From the NCBI RefSeq assembly GCF_026151205.1, contig NC_087084.1, positions 14,338,235 through 14,402,234 on the forward strand: a stretch of DNA of 64,000 nt. The letters run 5' to 3'. Shown here piece after piece: positions 26,310 through 38,300 of this stretch (position 1 is its first letter; the number at the start of each line of letters is the position of its first letter). The translations under genes and the position numbers were made by a program. The notes under the pieces are model-generated. The model was not told where the DNA came from. It saw only the letters and a program-made list of their open reading frames with translations, and made no database searches. The DNA is from Bolinopsis microptera. Its lineage: Eukaryota > Ctenophora > Tentaculata > Lobata > Bolinopsidae.

Positions 26310-29300
26310 TTAAGAGATAAACATTAAAAATATCTCACATTTAGAGTGTTTAGGCATACAAGTTCCAGCGCTCTCATCGAACTCAAACCCGTCCTCGCAA
26401 TCACAAGTGTAGTCATCAGCCCCAACAGCCTCGCACTCGCCGTGATCTCCGCATCTGATGAGGTGGTGTTGCTATGGTTACATACCATATAAGGTAGTAT
26501 CAGTTTCACAGATAATATATTGGGAATAATAAAGACGAAGTACGGTATTATCCAGATTATTGTGTCTGGTGTTTAGTCGGTGAAGCAACTTCGTTTCTCT
26601 AAACGAATAATCTGTTTAATCTGTGAAAACACATACTTTTACTTACACATATTAATTAATAGTAATACTCGGTCAAATGCGGCTGTAAACACAAGCTCAG
26701 AGCTTTTTCATGACTATAAGATATTACTATAAGACATCATGTATTATAGTACTTTATCAATGTCCGTTAGACTTGTCCGCCAGGTGAAAAATATAGTTAT
26801 CATAATCTAAATTTATGAGCGATTGCTTTGGCAAAAGTTTAACTGATGAAATTGAAGCTAAAAGAAAGGTTTCAAGTTATTCAAACCTGTCGACATCGCA
26901 ACCGGTCTGTTTCTCAGAGCAGAACGGAACCTTAACCTCGGAGTCATCCTCCGCTTCTACCATATCACACACTTCCTCAGCAGCACAGTTCCAACCTTCA
27001 CAGTCCGGACACACCTTCGCTGCGTACGCGTTCCTGGGAGGGAGGGGTTTTACTGGACGTTTTTAGCAAAATTCGTTGCAAGAAACAAAATAGACATGTA
27101 TACGAAAATTTGGAGATTGCAGAGCAAGGGCCAAGGACAGGTTGATCACAGTCACAAATGAATCGAATTGTTCGCTCAAAGGTTCACTGAAAATTGAAAA
27201 AATATGGTATTCACCCTCTTTCCCTTTCCAAATAAAAATGTTTATCACTCACAAGTCATCCATTAGTTTGCAGACGAGGGTTACATCACACCACTTCTGG
27301 TCACTGCAGTTAGGCACAGCACATGCAGCATCGTTAGGAATTACTCCTACACCACTGATTCCTTTGTTTGTGAGTCTGCGAAGATATCAGGTTTATATAA
27401 AGTGCGAAAAGTTCAGGATTTATAATTATATAAAGTTTGAAAAGTTAAGGACTATTAAAAACACCCTGATTTCAGATACTAAGTTTAATATTTGACTGGT
27501 TTTATTCGTTGTATTATTTCATTGAGGTTATAATTCGTCATAGTTATAACTTTATCTCTGTCTTCACCATCTTAATCAGTGATCAGCGTATTAAATTAAT
27601 TAATTAATTAATTAATTAATTAATCAATGTAAAACCAACTTACTGATCCCACCAGAAGGAGTGAGCGTTACAGATGACAGGCTCATAACCAACAGGACAC
27701 TCCAGACTAGGACTGGCTCCCTTACTGTAAAGATGTTTGTATTTCTGGAGTTTGGGTCCGTTACAGGGGTCTCCAATCTGTTCATTCTCTGTGCACACTG
27801 CTTTAGCCTGGTTATGTTTTTAATTGTAAGGAGATGTGTCACAAACTTGAAGGAAATGGAATGAATAAGCACTGTTCACCCATAGCTACACTACTTACAG
27901 TGACACCATAGCAACACTACCTTATATGGTAATGTTACCATAGCAATAATACTTACAATGACTCCAGCACCTCCCCACCCGTTGTAAGCCACACAGATAG
28001 CCCCAGTTTGAGCGTTTACTAATGCTCCATCAGAGTTCACACCAACTTGTCCTGTTGCTACTTCACAGTACGTTACAACCTGATTAGCGGGGTTGCTCTG
28101 TCAATAATGGGGAGTAACTTTAAAAGTTATTTCAGATCGGATTTAAATTAGACTTGGAGTGGTAGACTTGAATTAAAGATCATAGTATGGACTATTTATA
28201 AAGCAATATACATTAGAAAAGGAAACTAAAAGTTGAAACCTTTCCGACAGGACAGGAAGCGGCGGATGTAGCGTCATCAACAGCAGCACTCTTATCACCA
28301 ACAACCTCATCTTCCGAGGCCATGTCCTCAATTACTGGGTCTTTAGGTCCCCATACCTTCAGAGAATGGCTTGTTATAATGAGGAACATGATAACAATCG
28401 TTACACGATGTGTATTTTAGGTCTTGTCCTTTGATCTTGTAGATTTAGAGCATATTAAACACAAAACAGTCTTAAACATTTTTAAAATCCCCAACAAATA
28501 TACCAAAACATTACCTTGACTTCACAGAGGGTGAGGAAAGTTTTGTCGTTAACAATTTTAACAGTCTGTCCCACAGCTCCGTGTCCCTCCTCACACTCCA
28601 CCTCGTACGCGTACTTCATTGGGTTGTACTTGACAGTTCCACAAAGGAAGTCTCCTACGTAAACCTGTCAAAGTTTGCTTTGTTAATTGGTTAATTGGTT
28701 AATTAACTGGGTTTAATTGGTTAATCTCCCACGTCGTTAGAGATTAACGAATGACTAGAGAGGCCTGTGGTATTTCGGGTTGCTGGGTTTAATTGACCAC
28801 TAAAATGCTCATTTGTGATTAAGATGCTTCGATAGTTTCCTCTTTTATATTCCCTGCCATAAAAAACGCCATTTTCTAATTCCTTCTGTGTTTTAGTATA
28901 TTACCTTAACACCATCAATTCGGTCACTACAGCAGTCCATCCTGTTTTTGATCCAGATTTTCTCTACAGCGCAGTTATCCTTCAAATCTACCATCCACCA
29001 TCCAGGTCCTGTAGTGTGTGTACATGTTCCCCTGCGGAGTAATTAATTACAATGAGGCATACAGCATGGTCTATATTCCTAGTTCTTATACCATATCCCA
29101 TACTATAAAATATATCCTTGTGTTTAAAAAGGGAATACGCTACACTCCTCAGTTACTTGGGATAAATTCCTAACAAGGATAGATAAGTCCTATTAAATAA
29201 GCTGTAAATATTTCCCATAGCTCACTTGGAATAAGTGCCGGGCTCTTTACAACTCACTTGGAATAAGTGCCGGACTCTTTACAACTCACTTGGAATAAGT

Positions 29301-32300
29301 GCCGGACTCTTTACAACTCACTTGGAATAAGTGCCGGACTCTTTACAACTCACTTGGAATAAGTGCCGGACTCTTTACAACTCACTTGGAATAAGTGCCG
29401 GACTCTTTACAACTCACTTGGAATAAGTGCCGGACTCTTTACCATCAACAGCCCTGTCAGGAACCCCTCCCCACCCGGTAGATGACTGAGAAGTAGGTTT
29501 CAGGTAGGCCAAGTTCACTAGATTATCCTTTCCCAACTCTGCTGTAGGGTCTGATAATACTTTAACCTGCGAGGGAGGGTAGTTACACGTGGTGTCCGTT
29601 ACATGTTCTGTATTAATTGTAGTGATCACTTGTCTTGATACATGTTTTTATTATCATCAGTTAAAATTAAAAGCTTCAAAGCTAGTTTAATAACTGATGA
29701 GGGGCCATACCTCGCACAGTGTGAGGAACTGTTTAGGAGCAGCTTTAATCCTGATGTTAGTTGCAACCACAGTCTCAACCGTGTCACTTTTACACGCTAC
29801 TTTGTAAACGTCTTGTTTCTCTACATATTTAATAGTTCCACAAAGGAAATCATCTGCGTACACCTGTAAAAGTGAACCATTTGTTAGTGTTGCTATGGTT
29901 ACATTGCCATATAAGGTAGTGTTGCTATGGTTACATTATATGTTAGGCATCTTTTTATATGGAAGCAGTGTGAAAAACTTGGTCTGGTGGGCGAGCAAAC
30001 TCAACATTAATCTGCACCCAGATTTCAGCCGAAATCTTCAATCATGAGGTTATCTTGATGGAGATCTGTTCCGAAATACCGAGTAAATATATTCTCTTCT
30101 CTTCCGATAACGGTATCAATATATAAATTCCTTACCGTGACTCCATCAATCCTGTTTCCACAGCAGTCCTTTCTGTTGTAGATAACCACCTTGGAAACTG
30201 GTACTGGTTCTGGGAATTCCAGGTGCCACCATCCATTGTTAACGTTTCCAGTGTGGGAACAACTTCCTCTGAGGATGAGCAGATTAGTGACAAATTAGTG
30301 ACAAATTAGTGACAAATTAGTGACAAATTAGTGACAAATTAATAACAAAATAGTGACAAATTATTCAAAAATTAGTTACAAATTAATTACAAATTAGTCA
30401 CATAGTTTAATTAATCACAATTCTGTTAATATAACCATTGGAGATAAAGACTGAACATTTAATTTATTCAACCTATTTCATCGTGAATCAAGTTACTTAG
30501 GTAAACTTACTCAGCATATTTAGCTTCAATGTTTCCGTCGATAGCTCTGGAAGCTACACCACCCCAGCCAACTGTAGACTGGGTAGCAGTACCGTCATCA
30601 GCTACATTAATTAGAGCTCCTAGATCATCACTTGGCTTAGCTGGTGGAAGTTAACTTTATATTATGGTAGTGTTACCTTAGTAACATTACCTTATATGGA
30701 AGTGCTATCTTTGTAACATTACCTTATATGGTAGTGTTACTTTAGTAATATTACCTTATATGGAAGTGCTATCTTTGTAACATTACCTTATATGGTAGTG
30801 TTACCTTAGTCACATAACCTTATATGGTAGTGTTACCTTAGTTACATTACCTTAATTGGTAGTGTTACCTTAGTAACATTACCTTATATGGTAGTGTTAC
30901 CTTAGTAATATTACCTTATATGGCAGTGTTACCTTAGTAACATTACCTTATATGGTAGTGTTACCTTAGTAACATTACCTTATATGGTAGTGTTACCTTA
31001 GTAACATTACCTTATATCGTAGTGTTACCTTAGTAACATTACCTTATATGGTAGTGTTACCTTAGTAACATTACCTTATATGGTAGTGTTACCTTAGTAA
31101 CATTACCTTATATGGTAGTGTTACCTTAGTAATATCACCTTATATGGTAGTGTTACCTTAGTAACATTACCTTTAAATATGGTAGTGTTACCTTGGTTAT
31201 AATGTGAGTTATGGGCACTGGCATATACTCTTACCTTCTTAGAACTGAGTAGGTACATAAATCTAGCTTAGGAATTAGGTAGAAATCCGAAATTGACAAC
31301 CGTTCCCAAAACACGATATAAATGAAGACAAGATTTGTTTTAAAGCTGTTTTAAAACTGACAAGATCTGTTTAAAGCTGTTTACTCACCAAGAACTTGGA
31401 CCTCACACAGAGTCAGATACTGTCCGTCCTGGGTGACACTGACCTTGGAACCACTGGCTCCGTTACAGTTAACACGGAACACACTGTTACTGGCTATATA
31501 CTCCACTGCACCGCACAGGGTGTCGTCAACATATACCTGGGGGAACACACTGTTACTGCCTATATACTCCACTGTACCGCACAGGGTGTCGTCAACATAT
31601 ACCTGGGGGAACACACTGTTACTGGCTACATACTCCACTGCACCGCACAGGGTGTCGTCAACATATACCTGGGGGAACACACTGTTACTGGCTACATACT
31701 CCACTGCACCGCACAGGGTGTCGTCAACATATACCTGGGGGAACACACTGTTACTGGCTACATACTCCACTGCACCGCACAGGGTGTCGTCAACATATAC
31801 CTGGGGGAACACACTGTTACTGGCTACATACTCCACTGCACCGCACAGGGTGTCGTCAACATATACCTGGGGGAACACACTGTTACTGGCTATATACTCC
31901 ACTGCACCGCACAGGGTGTCGTCAACATATACCTGGGGGAACACACTGTTACTGGCTACATACTCCACTGCACTGCACAGGGTGTCGTCAACATATACCT
32001 GGGGGAATACACTGTTACTGGCTACATACTCCACTGCACCGCACAGGGTGTCGTCAACATATACCTGGGGGAACACACTGTTACTGGTTATATACTCCAC
32101 TGCACCGCACAGGGTGTCGTCAACATATACCTGGGGGAACACACTGTTACTGGCTATATACTCCACTGCACCGCACAGGGTGTCGTCAACATATACCTGG
32201 GGGAACACACTGTTACTGGCTATATACTCCACTGCACCACACAGAGTGTCGTCAACATATACCTGGGGGGAACACACTGTTACTGGCTATATACTCCACT

Positions 32301-35300
32301 GCACCGCACAGGGTGTCGTCAACATATACCTGGGGGGAACACACTGTTACTGGCTATATACTCCACTGCACCGCACAGGGTGTCGTCAACAAATACCTGG
32401 GGGAACACACTGTTACTGGCTATATACTCCACTGCACCGCACAGGGTGTCGTCAACATATACCTGGGGGAACACACTGTTACTGGCTATATACTCCACTG
32501 CACCGCACAGGGTGTCGTCAACATATACCTGGGGGAACACACTGTTACTGGCTATATACTCCACTGTACCGCACAGGGTGTCGTCAACATATACCTGGGG
32601 GAACACACTATTACTGGTTATATACTCCACTGCACCGCACAGGGTGTCGTCAACATATACCTGGGGGAACACACTGTTACTGGCTATATACTCCACTGCA
32701 CCGCACAGGGTGTCGTCAACATATACCTGGGGGAACACACTGTTACTGGCTACATACTCCACTGCACCGCACAGGGTGTCGTCAACATATACCTGGGGGA
32801 ACACACTGTTACTGGCTACATACTCCACTGCACCGCACAGGGTGTCGTCAACATATACCTGGGGGAACACACTGTTACTGGCTACATACTCCACTGCACC
32901 GCACAGGGTGTCGTCAACATATACCTGGGGGAACACACTGTTACTGGCTACATACTCCACTGCACCGCACAGGGTGTCGTCAACATATACCTGGGGGAAC
33001 ACACTGTTACTGGCTACATACTCCACTGTACCGCACAGGGTGTCGTCAACATATACCTGGGGGAACACACTGTTACTGGCTATATACTCCACTGCACCGC
33101 ACAGGGTGTCGTCAACATATACCTGGGGGAACACACTGTTACTGGCTACATACTCCACTGCACCGCACAGGGTGTCGTCAACATATACCTGGGGGAACAC
33201 ACTGTTACTGGCTATATACTCCACTGCACCGCACAGGGTGTCGTCAACATATACCTGGGGGAACACACTGTTACTGGCTATATACTCCACTGCACCGCAC
33301 AGGGTGTCGTCAACATATACCTGGGGGAACACACTGTTACTGGCTATATACTCCACTGCACCACACAGGGTGTCGTCAACATACACCTGGGGGAACACAC
33401 TGTTACTGGCTACATACTCCACTGCACCGCACAGGGTGTCGTCAACATATACCTGGGGGAACACACTGTTACTGGCTACATACTCCACTGCACCGCACAG
33501 GGTGTCGTCAACATATACCTGGGGGAACACACTGTTACTGGTTATATACTCCACTGCACCGCACAGGGTGTCGTCAACATATACCTGGGGGAACACACTG
33601 TTACTGGTTATATACTCCACTGCACCGCACAGGGTGTCGTCAACATATACCTGGGGGAACACACTGTTACTGGCTATATACTCCACTGCACCGCACAGGG
33701 TGTCGTCAACATATACCTGGGGGAACACACTGTTACTGGCTATATACTCCACTGCACCGCACAGGGTGTCGTCAACATATACCTGGGGGAACACACTGTT
33801 ACTGGCTACATACTCCACTGCACCGCACAGGGTGTCGTCAACATATACCTGGGGGAACACACTGTTACTGGCTATATACTCCACTGCACCACACAGGGTG
33901 TCGTCAACATACACCTGGGGGAACACACTGTTACTGGCTACATACTCCACTGCACCGCACAGGGTGTCGTCAACATATACCTGGGGGAACACACTGTTAC
34001 TGGCTACATACTCCACTGCACCGCACAGGGTGTCGTCAACATATACCTGGGGGAACACACTGTTACTGGCTACATACTCCACTGCACCGCACAGGGTGTC
34101 GTCAACATATACCTGGGGGAACACACTGTTACTGGTTATATACTCCACTGCACCGCACAGGGTGTCGTCAACATATACCTGGGGGAACACACTGTTACTG
34201 GCTACATACTCCACTGCACCGCACAGGGTGTCGTCAACATATACCTGGGGGAACACACTGTTACTGGCTACATACTCCACTGCACCGCACAGGGTGTCGT
34301 CAACATATACCTGGGGGAACACACTGTTACTGGCTATATACTCCACTGCACCGCACAGGGTGTCATCAACATATACCTGGGGGAACACACTGTTACTGGC
34401 TATATACTCCACTGCACCGCACAGGGTGTCATCAACATATACCTGGGGGAACACACTGTTACTGGCTACATACTGCACTGCACCGCACAGGGTGTCGTCA
34501 ACATATACCTGGGGGAACACACTGTTACTGGCTACATACTCCACTGCACCGCACAGGGTGTCGTCAACATATACCTGGGGGAACACACTGTTACTGGTTA
34601 TATACTCCACTGCACCGCACAGGGTGTCGTCAACATATACCTGGGGGAACACACTGTTACTGGCTACATACTCCACTGCACCGCACAGGGTGTCGTCAAC
34701 ATATACCTGGGGGAACACACTGTTACTGGCTACATACTCCACTGCACCGCACAGGGTGTCGTCAACATATACCTGGGGGAACACACTGTTACTGGCTATA
34801 TACTCCACTGCACCGCACAGGGTGTCGTCAATATATACCTGGGGGAACACACTGTTACTGGCTATATACTCCACTGCACCGCACAGGGTGTCGTCAACAT
34901 ATACCTGGGGGAACACACTGTTACTGGCTATATACTCCACTGCACCGCACAGGGTGTCGTCAACATATACCTGGGGGAACACACTGTTACTGGCTATATA
35001 CTCCACTGCACCGCACAGGGTGTCGTCAACATATACCTGGGGGAACACACTGTTACTGGCTACATACTCCACTGCACCGCACAGGGTGTCGTCAACATAT
35101 ACCTGGGGGAACACACTGTTACTGGCTATATACTCCACTGCACCGCACAGGGTGTCGTCAACATATACCTGGGGGAACACACTGTTACTGGCTACATACT
35201 CCACTGCACCGCACAGGGTGTCGTCAACATATACCTGGGGGAACACACTGTTACTGGCTATATACTCCACTGCACCGCACAGGGTGTCGTCAACATATAC

Positions 35301-38300
35301 CTGGGGGAACACACTGTTACTGGCTACATACTCCACTGCACCGCACAGGGTGTCGTCAACATATACCTGGGGGAACACACTGTTACTGGCTACATACTCC
35401 ACTGCACCGCACAGGGTGTCGTCAACATATACCTGGGGGAACACACTGTTACTGGCTACATACTCCACTGCACCGCACAGGGTGTCGTCAACATATACCT
35501 GGGGGAACACACTGTTACTGGCTACATACTCCACTGCACCGCACAGGGTGTCGTCAACATATACCTGGGGGAACACACTGTTACTGGCTACATACTCCAC
35601 TGCACCGCACAGGGTGTCGTCAACATATACCTGGGGGAACACACTGTTACTGGCTATATACTCCACTGCACCGCACAGGGTGTCGTCAACATATACCTGG
35701 GGGAACACACTGTTACTGGCTATATACTCCACTGCACCGCACAGGGTGTCGTCAACATATACCTGGGGGAAGACACTGTTACTGGCTATATACTCCACTG
35801 CACCGCACAGGGTGTCGTCAACATATACCTGGGGGAACACACTGTTACTGGCTATATACTCCACTGCACCGCACAGGGTGTCGTCAACATATACCTGGGG
35901 GAACACACTGTTACTGGCTATATACTCCACTGCACCGCACAGGGTGTCGTCAACATATACCTGGGGGAACACACTGTTACTGGCTATATACTCCACTGCA
36001 CCGCACAGGGTGTCGTCAACATATACCTGGGGGAACACACTGTTACTGGCTATATACTCCACTGTACCGCACAGGGTGTCGTCAACATATACCTGGGGGA
36101 ACACACTGTTACTGGCTATATACTCCACTGCACCGCACAGGGTGTCGTCAACATATACCTGGGGGAACACACTGTTACTGGCTACATACTCCACTGCACC
36201 GCACAGGGTGTCGTCAACATATACCTGGGGGAACACACTGTTACTGGCTATATACTCCACTGCACCGCACAGGGTGTCGTCAACATATACCTGGGGGAAC
36301 ACACTGTTACTGGCTATATACTCCACTGCATCGCACAGGGTGTCGTCAACATATACCTGGGGGAACACACTGTTACTGGCTATATACTCCACTGCACCGC
36401 ACAGGGTGTCGTCAACATATACCTGGGGGAACACACTGTTACTGTCTATATACTCCACTGCACCGCACAGGGTGTCGTCAACATATACCTGGGGGAACAC
36501 ACTGTTACTGGCTACATACTCCACTGCACCGCACAGGGTGTCGTCAACATATACCTGGGGGAACACACTGTTACTAGCTATATACTCCACTGCACCGCAC
36601 AGGGTGTCGTCAACATATACCTGGGGGAACACACTGTTACTGGCTATATACTCCACTGCACCGCACAGGGTGTCGTCAACATATACCTGGGGGAACACAC
36701 TGTTACTGGCTACATACTCCACTGCACCGCACAGGGTGTCGTCAACATATACCTGGGGGAACACACTGTTACTGGCTACATACTCCACTGCACCGCACAG
36801 GGTGTCGTCAACATATACCTGGGGGAACACACTGTTACTGGTTATATACTCCACTGCACCGCACAGGGTGTCGTCAACATATACCTGGGGGAACACACTG
36901 TTACTGGCTACATACTCCACTGCACCGCACAGGGTGTCGTCAACATATACCTGGGGGAACACACTGTTACTGGCTATATACTCCACTGCACCGCACAGGG
37001 TGTCGTCAACATATACCTGGGGGAACACACTGTTACTGGCTACATACTCCACTGCACCGCACAGGGTGTCGTCAACATATACCTGGGGGAACACACTGTT
37101 ACTGGCTACATACTCCACTGCACCGCACAGGGTGTCGTCAACATATACCTGGGGGAACACACTGTTACTGGCTACATACTCCACTGCACCGCACAGGGTG
37201 TCGTCAACATATACCTGGGGGAACACACTGTTACTGGCTATATACTCCACTGCACCGCACAGGGTGTCGTCAACATATACCTGGGGGAACACACTGTTAC
37301 TGGCTACATACTCCACTGCACCGCACAGGGTGTCGTCAACATATACCTGGGGGAACACACTGTTACTGGCTACATACTCCACTGCACCGCACAGGGTGTC
37401 GTCAACATATACCTGGGGGAACACACTGTTACTGGCTACATACTCCACTGCACCGCACAGGGTGTCGTCAACATATACCTGGGGGAACACACTGTTACTG
37501 GCTACATACTCCACTGCACTGCACAGGGTGTCGTCAACATATACCTGGGGGAACACTCTGTTACTGGCTACATACTCCACTGCACCGCACAGGGTGTCGT
37601 CAACATATACCTGGGGGAACACACTGTAACTGGCTATATACTCCACTGCACCGCACAGGGTGTCGACAACATATACCTGGGGGAACACACTGTTACTGGC
37701 TATAAACTCCACTGCACCGCACAGGGTGTCGTCAACATATACCTGGGGGAACACACTGTTACTGGCTATATACTCCACTGCACCGCACAGGGTGTCGTCA
37801 ACATATACCTGGGGGAACACACTGTTACTGGCTATATACTCCACTGCACCGCACAGGGTGTCGTCAACATATACCTGGGGGAACACACTGTTACTGGCTA
37901 TATACTCCACTGCACCGCACAGGGGTTAGGCTTAGCTATCAATTGTATCATGTTACTTTTGAATTTACAAAGGAAACATGTGTAACAGTTACAGCGTGAA
38001 ATCGATTTTTTAACAGGGAAATTAAGTTCTCGATATCCTGATGAAGTGAGTAACCAGATGTGAATTATTAAATAAATCTAACTCAATAACTGCAACATCT
38101 CCCTAACCTTAGCGCCGTTAATTCTGTTCTGGCAACAGTCCAACCTGTTGTAGATAACAACAGCGTCCACATCAAAGTGGTCCAGTAAGTCCACCTTCCA
38201 CTGATTGAAGCCAGCGTTGGCAGAGTGGGTACAGGTTCCCATAGCCCAGATACCACTACTCTTCCTGTCTACCCCTCGTGATGCTACCCCGCCCCACCCG

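Noticed and set aside
31486-37923. CRISPR array
   Set aside because: Units are contiguous with no unique spacers, and the locus is eukaryotic.
31396-37985. Three giant plus-strand open frames (1714 to 2077 codons) over the 66-bp array
   Set aside because: The unit is a multiple of three and happens to lack stops in these frames. There is no start context, splice sites or domain. The minus strand carries the real F-type lectin exon.
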